NCBI GenBank assembly: GCA_018114805.1
Contig: CP073042.1
Location: 4,092,001 to 4,156,000 of the forward strand
Source: Candidatus Streptomyces philanthi
Lineage (GTDB): Bacteria > Actinomycetota > Actinomycetes > Streptomycetales > Streptomycetaceae
Direction: 5' to 3'
DNA: 64,000 bases
The first letter of the stretch is position 1. Each line of letters opens with the position of its first letter. Below are positions 1 to 9,205 of this stretch, piece by piece. The translations under genes were made by a program, and so were the position numbers. A model generated the notes under the pieces. It worked only from the letters and a program-made list of their open reading frames with translations, was not told where the DNA came from and did not search any database.

Positions 1-320
1 CGCCGCGATCTTCCGGGTGCGGGACGGCGACGCGGTGTTCTCGCCGCGCCTCGCGGGCTTCGTCCTCGACGCCTTTGCCTCCACGGACGCGCCGCCGGTG
101 GACGAGGACCTGGACCGGCTGACCCAGCGCGAGCGCGAGGTGCTGCGGCTGATCGCGCGCGGTTACGCGTACAAGCGGTTACGCGTACAAGGAGATAGCC
201 AAGCAGTTGTTCATCTCCGTGAAGACGGTCGAGTCCCACGTCTCCGCGGTGCTGCGCAAGCTCCAGCTCTCCAATCGGCACGAGCTGACCCGCTGGGCCA
301 CCGCGCGCCGACTGGTCTGA
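1..320 (+). pseudogene. LuxR-family response regulator, C-terminal part, frameshifted
   Basis: This is the 3' part of a DNA-binding response regulator whose 5' end lies outside the window. Reading from base 2, the frame gives the linker, then LTQREREVLRLIARGYAYK, the start of a GerE/LuxR helix-turn-helix. A perfect 16-bp tandem duplication (160-191) then shifts the frame. If one copy is removed, the rest of the domain follows (KEIAKQLFISVKTVESHVS, then VLRKLQL), ending at the TGA at 318-320 after ATARRLV. The family binds target promoters when its receiver domain is phosphorylated. As sequenced, the recognition helix is lost, so the product should be inactive. Family assignment is secure. Whether the lesion is biological or an assembly error cannot be told from sequence alone. 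Confidence 0.8.
160..191 (+). repeat. 16-bp perfect tandem duplication inside the LuxR helix-turn-helix
   Basis: The unit CGGTTACGCGTACAAG occurs at 160-175 and again at 176-191 without a gap. Sixteen is not a multiple of three, so the duplication frameshifts the host gene. Deleting one copy restores a canonical LuxR C-terminal domain. Confidence 0.95.
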
Positions 321-614
321 GCGAGCGTGCGCCACCCACCGGGCCCCTCCGGCCCATCGGGCTCCTCTGGCCCGCCGGGCCCCTCTCGCCCACCGGTCCC
401 GGCCGCACCGCCGGTACGCCGGGCCGGTCGCCGGTCCCACCGCGGGCGCGGCTCCGGTGCTCCACCTGGAGGGCCCTACCGCGACGCGCCTCGCGCGGGA
501 GCCAGCCCCAGCGGGGCCCGGTGCGTGCCCCGGCTGCGGGGAGTTCGGGGCCGGGCCCCGGGGGCGGCGTGGGCGGGCGCGCTCACGGGCGTTCTCAGAG
601 GCGCTGAAGTCCGC

Positions 615-1524
615 TCAGGGGCGGTAGACCTCGCCGGGCTCCGGCACGGCCGGCGCCATGAGCTGGGGCACGGTCACGAAGGTGAAGCCGCGCTTGTGGA
701 GGGCGTCGATGATGCCGGGTACGGCGGGCACCGTACCGTCTTAGATGTCGTGCAGCAGGATGATGCAGTCCCGGTCGGCCAGGTCCAGGACCCGCTTCCT
801 GATCAGCGCGGAGTCCGTCGTGGAGTAGTCCTTGGCGGTCACGCTCCACAGCACCTGGGAGAGGCCGAGTTCCTTGCTGACCTTGGAGACGTCCTTGTTG
901 GTGCGGCCCTGCGGCGGGCGCATGAGGGTCGGCTTGTGCCCCGTTATCTCCTCTATCCCGTCCTGGGTGAGTGCTAGTTTCTTGCGCGCCTCGTCGGGTT
1001 CGAGGTCGGTCAGCCGGGGGTGCGACCATGTGTGGTTGGCCACCTCGTGGCCCTCCGCCGCGATCCGGCGTACGAGGTCGGGGTGCTTCTTCACGTGGTT
1101 CTTGCCGAGCAGGAAGAAGGTCGCGGGGACCTTCTTGTCCTTCAAGGTGTCCAGGAGTTGCCCGGTGTCCTTGCCGGGGCCGGCGTCGAAGGTCAGCGCG
1201 ATGCACTTGGCCTTCGCGCAGTCCACCGCTCCCTGCTTCCCCTTCGCGTTGTCGCCGGCCTTGGACCGCGCGGACGCCGGCCACGTCGTGTCGGTCTGGT
1301 CCGACGAGCAACCGCTCAGCACGAGCGCGAGGGACAGCGCGCCGGCCGCGGCTGCGGCCGTGCCCGAGGCCCGCGGCCTCCGCCGGCGGGCGGCGCCCCC
1401 GGAGCCGGCGCGTTGGACTCCTCTGGGGCGGGGGAGGCGGAGACAACGGTGTCAGGCGCGCCGGACGTGGCGGGTTCAGGAAGCATGCCGAGCACTGCAC
1501 AAGTTGTTTATACACGAAGTTCAT
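615..1524 (-). pseudogene. Polysaccharide deacetylase (NodB-type) lipoprotein, broken
   Basis: The central frame encodes a secreted carbohydrate esterase 4 domain: a lipobox-like LALVLSGCSS, then LTFDAGPGKDT (motif 1 with Ala where many members have a second Asp), HTWSH (the zinc-binding H-x3-H) and RPPQG (motif 3). Two lesions are visible. The lipoprotein frame has no start codon; an upstream TGA closes it, while well-placed starts lie in other frames at 1524 (after AGGAGGGGG) and 1486. A TAA at 741-743 follows LLHDI, although the same frame continues for 41 more family-like codons (PAVPGIIDALHKRGFTFVTV) to the TGA at 615. The intact protein would deacetylate peptidoglycan or another envelope polysaccharide. 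It is likely non-functional as sequenced. Confidence 0.75.
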
Positions 1525-1661
1525 ACACCCCCTCCTGGTGTTATGCCTACGGGGAGCGTGGCTCGCGGGCGGCGGGCCGGCGGGTTCGCGGGGCGTGCCG
1601 CGCCGCTCGCCGGAGGGCGTCGAGGGGGGCGGGCTGTCCGGAGGTGGCGCGCTCAGCGCCG

Positions 1662-2232
1662 CTACGGGTACGTGCGGAAGTCGGTCGTGTTCCACGGTCC
1701 AACTGCCCACGGTGACGATGTCACCGAAGACGTAGTCGCTGCGCGTGCGGTAGCGCGGTCCGTCGGGCCCGCGACCGGGGTCGGAGAGCGCGGCCACGGT
1801 GCCCTTGCGGGGGTCGACGAGGAGGTAGAGCGGAATGCCCATCGCCGGGTACGCCGCCATCTTGTCCAGGTAGTCGTTGGTGTGGTTGGACGGGGAGACG
1901 ATCTCGGCGACGAGCGCCACGTCCGCCGGTTCGAAGGGGTTCATGGTCCGCTCGGTAAAGACGTCGTACGGCACCACGAGCACGTCCGGCCTCTGCAGTC
2001 GGCCGATGGTGGGGTCTGCGACCTCCCCGCCGGTGTGGGCGATCAACCGCGGAGAGCTCTCCCGCAACTGCTCTGCTAGTTGCTCGCGGATCAGCCACAC
2101 GATGAGCTCGTGTGGCCGTCCGGGGGACATCATCATCACGATCTGATCCCCGACGATCTCGTAGCCGACGAAAGGGTCGGGGGCGTGCCGTGCGAGTTCT
2201 TCGCCGATCTCCCACATGCGTGCGTAGTCCAC
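1662..2232 (-). pseudogene. Uma2 family (DUF820) protein, frameshifted at the C-terminus
   Basis: From a GTG at 2232 (alternative ATG at 2217) the protein reads DYARMWEIGEELARHAPDPF and continues with RPDVLVV, VALVAEIVSPSNHTNDYLDK and YLLVDPRKGTV. This is the Uma2 restriction-endonuclease-like fold, including the E-I-x-S segment typical of its putative catalytic site. The usual end (WTVETTDFRTYP and a stop at 1662-1664) appears only if one extra base near 1689 is removed. As written, translation runs on through the neighbouring deacetylase region. Uma2 genes are very abundant in Streptomyces and mostly of unknown role. The family call is firm and the function is unknown. Confidence 0.75.
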
Positions 2233-2418
2233 CGTCGTACCGCCTGTTCGCGTGGGCCAAGGCCGGCTGGCGTAACGATTCAAGCGTACGTCGTGGCGAG
2301 CCGGCTCAACCTCGGGCGGCCGAACCTGACCCTCGGGCGTGCTGGGGCGGGGCGGGCCGTGGCGGCGCGTCCCGCCCCAGCGGCTGTACCCCGAGCGCCA
2401 CCCCATCCCGCGCGCCCC

Positions 2419-2472
2419 GACCCCTTCTGCCGCCCCGACCCCTTCTGCCGCCCCGCCCCCTTCTGCCGCTCC
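2419..2472. repeat. 18-bp tandem repeat, three copies
   Basis: The unit GACCCCTTCTGCCGCCCC begins at 2419, 2437 and (with one or two changes) 2455. It lies in the gap between the Uma2 start and the hmp stop. No coding role is apparent. Confidence 0.8.
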
Positions 2473-2499
2473 CGACTCGGTTACTCCCTCCTCCCTCCC

Positions 2500-3705
2500 C
2501 TACTCCTCGCCCCGCCACAGGTCGGTGCCGAAGACCTCGTAGTGGATGCGGTCCGCGGGCAGGCCGAGGGCGCAGAGTTGGGCGCGGGTCGCGCGCAGGA
2601 AGGGGAGGGGACCGCACAGGTAGGCGGTGGTGTGGGCGAGGTCGGGCAGCGGGACGGCGGACAGGTCGACGCGGCCGGTGCGGTCGGCCGGCCAGGTGCC
2701 GGCCGGCTCCTCGTACCAGACGTGGGCGACGGCGTCCAGCAACTTCCGGACCAGGGCGTCGAGTTCCTCGCGGAAGACGTGGGTGCGCTCGGCGTGGTCG
2801 CCGTGGACGGCGACCACGGGCCGCCCCGCCCCGGTGGTCAGCAGGTGGTCGAGCATGCCGATCAGTGGCGTGCAGCCGATGCCGGCGGAGACCAGCAGGA
2901 GGGGGCCGTCGTCGCGCGCGTCGAGCGTGACGTCACCGAACGGCAGGCTGACGCGCAGCGTGTCGCCGGCGCGTACGCGGGCGTGCAGATGCGTGGAGAC
3001 CGCGCCGTCCGGCGCACCTTCGCTCTCGCCGGTGGCGGCCTTGACCGTCAGGCGCAAGCCTTCGGGGCGGGCCGCGCTCACGCTGTACTGGCGTATCTGG
3101 CGTGCCCCGTCGTCCAGTTCGACCTGCACGGAGACGTACTGGCCGGGCCGGGACGGCGGGGGCGGCGTGCCGTCGGCGGGCCGGATCAGGAAGCTCACCA
3201 CGCCGTCCGCCTCCGGCGTGCGCTCCAGTACCCGGTACTCCCGCCACACGTCGCCCTCGGCCACGCCGGCCGCCGCGTACAGCCGACCCTCCGCGGCGAG
3301 CAGCGAGTCGGCGAGCAGCCAGTAGACCTCGTCCCAGGCGGCCACCCCCTCCGTGACGGCCTCGCCCAGAACCTCGGCGATGGCCGCGAACAGGTGGGTG
3401 TGCACGACGTCGTACTGGTCGCGGGTGACGCCGAGTGAGACGTGCTTGTGGGCGATGCGGCCGAGCAGTTCGTCGGGCGCGGTGGGCGACGGCCCGACCA
3501 GCGTCGTCGCGAACGCCGCGAGGGCGCCGGCGAGCGCCTGCCGCTGCGTCCCGTTGGCCTGGTTGCCACGGTTGAACAGGTCGCGCAGCAGCTCGGGGTG
3601 GGCCGCGAACAGCCGGTCGTAGAAGCGTGCGGCGATCTCGTCGAGCGCGCCGTGCACGGCGGGCAGCGTGGCACGGACCGCGACGGCCGACTTCTCGGAC
3701 AGCAT
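2500..3705 (-). CDS. hmp: Flavohemoprotein (nitric oxide dioxygenase)
   Basis: At 401 residues this is the usual length for Hmp and all three modules are present. Residues 1 to about 140 form the globin domain (ARFYDRLFAAHPELLRDLF; the proximal haem His is in IAHKHVSLGV). The FAD domain carries RQYSVS. The NAD domain carries GIGCTPLIGMLD and YLCGPLPFLRA. The enzyme oxidises NO to nitrate using O2 and NAD(P)H in the cytoplasm. The ATG at 3705 lies just downstream of a palindrome (3716-3738) resembling the site next to nsrR, and nsrR itself is the next gene upstream on the same strand. Regulation by NsrR is therefore very likely. The frame is intact. Confidence 0.95.
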   Translation of the reverse strand: MLSEKSAVAVRATLPAVHGALDEIAARFYDRLFAAHPELLRDLFNRGNQANGTQRQALAGALAAFATTLVGPSPTAPDELLGRIAHKHVSLGVTRDQYDVVHTHLFAAIAEVLGEAVTEGVAAWDEVYWLLADSLLAAEGRLYAAAGVAEGDVWREYRVLERTPEADGVVSFLIRPADGTPPPPSRPGQYVSVQVELDDGARQIRQYSVSAARPEGLRLTVKAATGESEGAPDGAVSTHLHARVRAGDTLRVSLPFGDVTLDARDDGPLLLVSAGIGCTPLIGMLDHLLTTGAGRPVVAVHGDHAERTHVFREELDALVRKLLDAVAHVWYEEPAGTWPADRTGRVDLSAVPLPDLAHTTAYLCGPLPFLRATRAQLCALGLPADRIHYEVFGTDLWRGEE

Positions 3706-3715
3706 GGCTACTCCA

Positions 3716-3738
3716 AATCAGATTCTTAGATTCGTATT
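3716..3738 (-). promoter_or_regulatory. Probable NsrR operator upstream of hmp
   Basis: A 23-bp imperfect inverted repeat lies 11 bp upstream of the hmp ATG. On the minus strand it begins AATACGAATCT and ends AATCTGATT. It agrees with the operator next to nsrR (4400-4422) at about 16 of 23 positions, including the AATACG and ATCT blocks. S. coelicolor NsrR is known to bind 11-1-11 palindromes in front of hmpA genes and nsrR. Its position so close to the start fits repression in the absence of NO. Confidence 0.7.
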
Positions 3739-3943
3739 TTTGGTTGAGGCTTCCCGCGGAAGGGGCCGCGAGCATCCGGCGCCAGGGCCGGTCAGGGGGA
3801 GTGGGGAGAGGCGGCGTGGGCCTGGGGCCTCGGGCGTGGTGGCGCGGGGTGGCCGCGTGGGACGCGGGCGGGCTTGGTCGCGGCCCGCGTGGTGCGCGGC
3901 GGGCGCGGCGAATGGTGGTCGGGTGACGGGTGGTGTTCAGGTG

Positions 3944-4384
3944 CTAGGTGGGGCGGGGTGTGAGGCCCAGCAGGACGGGGCCGGTCGGGGCGGAGACGAG
4001 GTCGGCGATGGTGATCGGGTTGAGCGTGGCGTAGAAGGACTCCTGCGCCTGGCGTAGCGCGCTACGCAGCCGGCACGCCGTGCGCAGCGGGCACGGCGGG
4101 TCGTCCTCGCAGCCCACCACGTCGCCCGCCCCTTCCAGCTCGCGCACCAGCCAGCCGAGCGACGCGGCGCGCCCGGTCGAGGTCAGCGCCAGCCCGCCGC
4201 CCCGGCCGCGCCGGGCCTCGACCACGCCGAGGTGGCGCAGCCGGGTGACGACCTTCGCGGCATGGGTGTACGGCACGGCGACGGCGTCGGCCACCTCACG
4301 GGTGGTCGGCGCGCTCTCCGCGTCGAGCACCGCGAGGCGCATGGCGACACGGAGCGCCAGATCGGTGGCCTTGGTCAGTCGCAC
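3944..4384 (-). CDS. nsrR: NsrR, NO-sensing Rrf2-family repressor
   Basis: The 146-residue protein begins MRLTKATDLALRVAMRLAVL and has the Rrf2 winged helix (residues about 10-75). It is followed by VGCEDDPPCPLRTACRLRS, which gives the C-x5-C-x5-C spacing of the three cluster-ligating cysteines known in S. coelicolor NsrR ([4Fe-4S], destroyed by NO). It sits 238 bp upstream of hmp in the same orientation. A near-match to the hmp operator lies 16 bp upstream of its ATG, implying autoregulation. The cysteine spacing and the hmp neighbour favour NsrR over IscR or RsrR. Confidence 0.9.
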   Translation of the reverse strand: MRLTKATDLALRVAMRLAVLDAESAPTTREVADAVAVPYTHAAKVVTRLRHLGVVEARRGRGGGLALTSTGRAASLGWLVRELEGAGDVVGCEDDPPCPLRTACRLRSALRQAQESFYATLNPITIADLVSAPTGPVLLGLTPRPT

Positions 4385-4399
4385 GCCGCGATTCTATGG

Positions 4400-4422
4400 A
4401 ATACGCATCTGGCATTCATCTT
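4400..4422 (+). promoter_or_regulatory. Probable NsrR operator upstream of nsrR
   Basis: This 23-bp imperfect palindrome starts AATACGCATCTGG and ends TTCATCTT. It lies immediately upstream of the nsrR start and resembles, from memory, the GCATCTG-containing hmpA1 operator of S. coelicolor. It is the partner of the hmp-proximal site. Confidence 0.7.
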
Positions 4423-4706
4423 TGGGGGTGCCTTGGGGGTGCCTTCTGTCCCCCAGCCCGTGCACTCAGCGGTCCAGCGGCCTCCCGCCGGACGCCACAC
4501 CACCCCGCCAGGCCGCGACCGGTACGGGACCCCCGCCGCCCCTGCCACGCCCGGCGGACGCTGCGCCCGGCGGACGCCGCTCCCTCCCGCCAGCAGCCAG
4601 CGGAAACCGCCTCCACTGGCGAGCGGAACCGCCCCCGTGCCAGGGGAGACGGGCCCGCCCCGTGCCAGGGGAGACGGGCCCGCCGCGCGGACGCGGTCCC
4701 GGCGGG
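4423..4706. other. Intergenic segment with two perfect tandem duplications
   Basis: No gene is recognised between nsrR and the NlpC/P60 gene. Two perfect tandem duplications occur. An 11-bp unit (TTGGGGGTGCC) repeats at 4422-4432 and 4433-4443. A 25-bp unit repeats at 4635-4659 and 4660-4684. They resemble the duplications that disrupt genes elsewhere in the window. Confidence 0.8.
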
Positions 4707-5934
4707 TCAGGCCGGCCGCACGCTCCCGTACAGCGGCATCGTGTAGATCGACTCGACCCGCACGTCGGTCCCGGGCCGCGGCGCGTGGATCATCTTGCTC
4801 GCGCCGACGTAGAGGCCCACATGGCTGCTGTCGCCGTAGAAGAAGACCAGGTCACCGGGGGCGAGGTCGGTGGTGGCGATGCGTTGGCCGGCCTTGACCT
4901 GGTCCCAGGTGGTGCGCGGCAGGGTCACCCCGGCGGCCTTCCACGCGCCCTGCGTCAGCCCGGAGCAGTCGTACGAGTCGGGGCCTGTGGCGCCCCACAC
5001 GTACGGCTTGCCGAGCTGTGCCCGCGCGAAGTCGATCGCCCGCTGCGCCTTCGCCGTGTCGGCCGGGGGAGCGGGGCCGCTCGGGCGGGTGTCGCCCGAG
5101 CCGTCGCCGTGGCCCGCGTCCTCGCCCTGGCCGCTTCCGGCGCCGCCGTCGCCGCCCGTGTCGCCGTCGTTCTCGCGCTGTTCCCGCTCCCGCTCGCGCT
5201 GTTCCCGCTCCTTTGGCTCCTTCTCCGCCTGCTTACGGGCCAACTCCTCGGCTTTGCGCGCGGCCTCGGCCTGCTTCTTCCGCTCCAGCTCCGCCAGCCT
5301 GGCCTTCTCCTCGGCGGTCAGCCTGGACAGCAGCTTCCGGGCCTCGGCCGGCTTGGTCTGTACGGACTTCCGCTTGGCCCGCAAGTCGTCCTGGGCGGCA
5401 GTGAGGGAGGCCAGGCTCCGCGTCGCCCTGCCGCGCTGGGTGGCCGCCGCCGACCGCCGGGCCTCGTAGTCCGCCAGCGCCCGCTGCTGCCGACTGGTCA
5501 TCCGGGCCAGCAGGTGCGACTGGTCGAAGAGGCTCTTGGAGTCGGCGGCCAGGAGCAGCGTCGCGGTCGAGTGGGCGCTGCCGCTGGTACTGGGCCGCCG
5601 CGAAGGTCCCCAGCCTGCGGCGCGCCTCGTTGACCTGCTCGGTGTGCTCGGATATGTCCCCGAGCAGTTCGTCCACCCGGGCCTGTTGCGCGTCCGTGCG
5701 CTCCTTGGCGCCGTTGTACGCCTGGGTGGCCCTGCCGGCCTCGCGGTACAGCGCGTCGACCCGGTCCCGCACCTCCTCAACCGAGGGGCGCGGCTCGCGC
5801 GGTACGGCGGTGGCCGACGGCACGAACTGGGCGAGGAGGGCGAGGGAGGCGAGCACGGCCGTGGTGAGGCCGGCGGCGGTACGACGACCGGCCGTCACGT
5901 CCAGCCGGGACCGCGACCTGCGGTGTGACGCCAA
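4707..5934 (-). pseudogene. NlpC/P60 peptidoglycan endopeptidase, frameshifted
   Basis: This is a secreted cell-wall hydrolase of the RipA type. The TTG at 5934, preceded by AAGGAG, starts LASHRRSRSRLDVTAGRRTA, a signal peptide ending near PSATAVP. A coiled-coil region follows. The frame breaks near 5588: AAAQYQ must jump to SGSAHSTATLLLAAD, a 1-2 base indel. Downstream come the second half of the coiled coil, an E/R/D/G-rich linker, and the catalytic domain with Cys in YDCSGLT, His in SSHVGLYVG and a third His in MIHAPRPG, ending at SVRPA. The intact protein would cleave D-Glu-diaminopimelate bonds. The domain itself is complete, but the signal peptide is now in another frame. Confidence 0.8.
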
Positions 5935-6341
5935 GGGAGGCGACTCCTTCCGTGGACCGCCTACCGGGTGAGCTGTCGGGTTCGGGCGCTCCGCGCGGCT
6001 CGGGGACGGGCGTCGCCGAGCGCACGGTGAGGGAAGGGAATGCCCTATGGTCCGCACGTGGGGGCGCGGTCCGATTCACCCCGGTGGTACTTTTCCCGCC
6101 TACGGGGGACTCCCGTGAGGCGCGGGGAACGGTGGGTCCCCGGCTCCGGCCGCCTGACGGGGCCGAACTCGGCGCGGGCCGCCCGTCGCCGACGCTCTCT
6201 CCGAGGGGGTACGGGCTGCCATGACCAGGCACCGTAGCCAATGGCGCGGGCGGCTGGGAAGGCCGGTCTTCGACATGTCGGGAAGGGGTCCGGGGAAGGG
6301 CCGTGCGGGTTGTCAGTGGTGCCGCCTACACTCTGTTCGCG
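5935..6341. other. Divergent intergenic region between the NlpC/P60 gene and pcrA
   Basis: I see no gene in these 407 bp. It must hold the promoters for both neighbours. A TACACT hexamer lies a few bases upstream of the pcrA ATG, but no well-spaced -35 partner is convincing. Confidence 0.5.
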
Positions 6342-9167
6342 ATGAGCAGCCTCTTTGACGACGACTTCCTGGCGGATCTTGCTCGGGCGGGCGGCGAGCC
6401 CCCGCCCGAGGAGCCAGAGATCCCCGAGGAAGCCCCGGGCGACCCGACGGTGCCCGCGGGCCAGGCCCCGGAGCAGGTCCCGCACGACCTGTTCGAGGGC
6501 TGGGACCTCGCCCCGAGCGCGGGCCCGGGGCCGGCCGCCGGCTTCGGCGAGCGCGCCGGCCGCGCGGGGGCCGACGCGTACGGCGAGGAGCCGTACGGCG
6601 AGCCCGAGGCGTACTACCGCAACGGCGCGCCGCGCCCGGCCGTGGACCCGGCCGCGCTGCTCGAGGGGATGAACGAGCAGCAGCGGGCCGCGGTCGTGCA
6701 CGCCGGATCGCCGCTGCTCATCGTCGCCGGCGCCGGTTCGGGCAAGACCCGGGTGCTCACCCACCGCATCGCGCACCTGCTGGGCGCCCGCCGCGCGCAC
6801 CCCGGCGAGATCCTGGCGATCACGTTCACGAACAAGGCCGCGGGCGAGATGAAGGAGCGCGTCACAGACCTCGTGGGCCAGCGCGCGAACGCCATGTGGG
6901 TGTCCACCTTCCACAGCGCCTGCGTGCGCATCCTGCGCCGCGAGTCCAAGAAGCTCGGCTTCACGTCCTCGTTCTCGATCTACGACGCGGCCGACTCCAA
7001 GCGGCTGATGGCCCTGGTCTGCCACGACCTGGACCTGGACCCGAAGCGGTTCCCGCCCAAGTCCTTCAGTGCCAAGATCTCCAACCTCAAGAACGAGCTC
7101 ATCGACGAGGAGACCTACGCCGCGCAGGTGGGCGGCGACGGCGCGGGCTCCGGTGGCGGCTTCGAGAAGACGCTGGCCGAGGCGTACACGATGTACCAGG
7201 CCAGGCTGCGCGAGGCCAACGCCCTCGACTTCGACGACATCATCATGACCACGGTGCACCTGCTCCAGGCGTTCCCGGACGTCTCGGAGCACTACCGCCG
7301 CCGGTTCCGGCACGTGCTGGTGGACGAGTACCAGGACACCAACCACGCGCAGTACACGCTGGTGCGCGAGCTGGTCGGGCCGGCCGAGTCCGCGGCCGAG
7401 CTGTGCGTGGTGGGCGACGCGGACCAGTCGATCTACGCGTTCCGCGGCGCGACTATCCGCAACATCCTCCAGTTCGAGGAGGACTATCCGAACGCGACGA
7501 CGATCCTGCTGGAGCAGAACTACCGCTCCACGCAGACCATCCTCAGCGCCGCCAACGCCGTCATTGAGCGTAACGAGAACCGCCGCCCGAAGAACCTGTG
7601 GACGGACGCCGGCGCTGGCGCCACCATCACCGGGTACGTGGCCGACACCGAGCACGACGAGGCGCAGTTCGTCGCGGACGAGATCGACCGGCTCACCGAC
7701 GCGGGCGACGCCCGCGCCGGCGACGTGGCCGTCTTCTACCGGACCAACGCCCAGTCCCGCGTCTTCGAAGAGGTCTTCATCCGCGTCGGCCTGCCGTACA
7801 AGGTCGTCGGCGGCGTCCGCTTCTACGAGCGCAAGGAGGTCCGCGACATCCTCGCGTACCTGCGCGTGCTCGCGAACCCCGAGGACACGGTGCCGCTGCG
7901 GCGCATCCTCAACGTCCCCAAGCGCGGCATCGGCGAGCGCGCCAAGGCGATGATCGACGCGCTGGCCCAGCGCGAGCGCATCTCCTTCGCCCAGGCCCTG
8001 CGCCGGGTCGACGAGGCGTACGGCATGGCCGCGCGCTCCGTCAACGCGGTCAAGCGCTTGAACGTGCTCCTCGAAGACCTGCGGACCATCGTGGAATCCG
8101 GGGTCGGGCCGGTCACCGTGCTTGAGGCGGTCCTCGAGCGCACGGGTTACCTCGCCGAGCTCCAGGCGTCCACCGACCCGCAGGACGAGACCCGGGTGGA
8201 GAACCTCCAGGAACTCGCGGCGGTGGCGCTGGAGTTCGAGCAGGAGCGCGGCGTGACCCCGGGCGAACCGGTGGACGCCGGGGCGCGGCCGGCCGCAGGC
8301 TACGCCGGCGCGGGCGAGACCGCGGCCCCCGCCGCGGTGGCCGAGGGCGTGGTGGCCCGGGGCGTCGAGGCCGGGGCGGGTGCGAACTTTGGGGCCGCCG
8401 GCGGGCCGGACGAGTCGGACACGGCGGTTCGGCCGGTGGCGGCGCAGGCCGCCGCCGTGGGGGCCGAGGACGCGGCGGCCGCCGGTGCCGGGGCCACCAC
8501 CGGTACGCTGGCCGACTTCCTGGATAAGGTGGCGCTGGTCGCCGACTCCGACCAGATCCCCGACGAGGACGCGGAGGGCACCGGCGTGATCACGCTGATG
8601 ACCCTGCACACCGCGAAGGGCCTGGAGTTCCCGGTGGTCTTCCTGACCGGCCTGGAGGACGGGGTCTTCCCGCACATGCGGGCGCTCGGCCAGGTCAATG
8701 AGCTGGAGGAGGAGCGCCGCCTGGCGTACGTGGGCATCACGCGCGCCCGCGAGCGGCTCTACCTCACCCGCTCCACCATGCGCAGCGCCTGGGGCCAGCC
8801 CGCGTACAACCCGCTGTCCCGGTTCCTCGATGAGATCCCCGACCAGTTCCTGACCTGGAAGCGCACGGGCCCGGCGATGCCGTCCGCCTCGATGAGCTCG
8901 GTGGCCTCCTCGCTCTCCTCGTCACTGTCCGCGTCCGCACGCTCCGGCGGCGGCCGGGGCACCAGCAACGCCTTCCCCACCCGCCGGGTCAAGGACCGGC
9001 CGGTGGTCTCGCTGGCCGTGGGCGACCGGGTCACGCACGACTCGTTCGGCCTGGGCACGGTCGTGGGGGTCAAGGGCAGCGGCGACGCGGCCGAGGCCAC
9101 GATCGACTTCGGCGAGGAGAAGCCCAAGCGGCTGCTGCTGCGGTACGCGCCGGTGGAGAAGCTGTAG
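6342..9167 (+). CDS. pcrA: ATP-dependent DNA helicase PcrA/UvrD (SF1A)
   Basis: The ATG at 6342 opens MSSLFDDDFLADLARAGGE, the usual Streptomyces PcrA start. The 941-residue protein has an acidic N-terminal tail (about 1-100), Walker A AGAGSGKTRVL near residue 127, DEYQDTN near 327, DADQSIYAFRGAT, QNYRST and ITLMTLHTAKGLEFP, and ends with the RNA-polymerase/DNA-interacting tail region (GDRVTHDSFGLGTVVGV). This 3'-5' translocase acts in nucleotide excision repair, replication-conflict removal and plasmid replication. It carries an unusually long Ala/Gly/Val-rich insertion (about residues 630-723) in the 2B/2A region just before TLADFLDKVALVADSDQIP. The frame is intact and a strong hairpin follows the stop. 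Confidence 0.95.
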   Translation: MSSLFDDDFLADLARAGGEPPPEEPEIPEEAPGDPTVPAGQAPEQVPHDLFEGWDLAPSAGPGPAAGFGERAGRAGADAYGEEPYGEPEAYYRNGAPRPAVDPAALLEGMNEQQRAAVVHAGSPLLIVAGAGSGKTRVLTHRIAHLLGARRAHPGEILAITFTNKAAGEMKERVTDLVGQRANAMWVSTFHSACVRILRRESKKLGFTSSFSIYDAADSKRLMALVCHDLDLDPKRFPPKSFSAKISNLKNELIDEETYAAQVGGDGAGSGGGFEKTLAEAYTMYQARLREANALDFDDIIMTTVHLLQAFPDVSEHYRRRFRHVLVDEYQDTNHAQYTLVRELVGPAESAAELCVVGDADQSIYAFRGATIRNILQFEEDYPNATTILLEQNYRSTQTILSAANAVIERNENRRPKNLWTDAGAGATITGYVADTEHDEAQFVADEIDRLTDAGDARAGDVAVFYRTNAQSRVFEEVFIRVGLPYKVVGGVRFYERKEVRDILAYLRVLANPEDTVPLRRILNVPKRGIGERAKAMIDALAQRERISFAQALRRVDEAYGMAARSVNAVKRLNVLLEDLRTIVESGVGPVTVLEAVLERTGYLAELQASTDPQDETRVENLQELAAVALEFEQERGVTPGEPVDAGARPAAGYAGAGETAAPAAVAEGVVARGVEAGAGANFGAAGGPDESDTAVRPVAAQAAAVGAEDAAAAGAGATTGTLADFLDKVALVADSDQIPDEDAEGTGVITLMTLHTAKGLEFPVVFLTGLEDGVFPHMRALGQVNELEEERRLAYVGITRARERLYLTRSTMRSAWGQPAYNPLSRFLDEIPDQFLTWKRTGPAMPSASMSSVASSLSSSLSASARSGGGRGTSNAFPTRRVKDRPVVSLAVGDRVTHDSFGLGTVVGVKGSGDAAEATIDFGEEKPKRLLLRYAPVEKL

Positions 9168-9174
9168 CCGTACG

Positions 9175-9205
9175 CCCCGGCGCGCGGGCCCACCGCGCGC
9201 CGGGG
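9175..9205. terminator. Hairpin terminator between pcrA and the M23 peptidase
   Basis: Perfect 13-bp inverted arms, CCCCGGCGCGCGG (9175-9187) and its complement (9193-9205), are separated by 5 bp, 8 bp after the pcrA stop. There is no U-tract, as is common in Streptomyces. It could serve both convergent genes. Confidence 0.7.

Noticed and set aside
595..2406. A single 603-residue minus-strand frame joining Uma2 to the deacetylase region
   Set aside because: The frame is continuous only because a one-base insertion removes the normal Uma2 stop. The downstream half has no deacetylase motifs, which lie in another frame.
6045..8675. 876-codon minus-strand frame opposite pcrA
   Set aside because: It is antisense to the fully conserved helicase and its translation is low-complexity. 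It is a GC-bias shadow.
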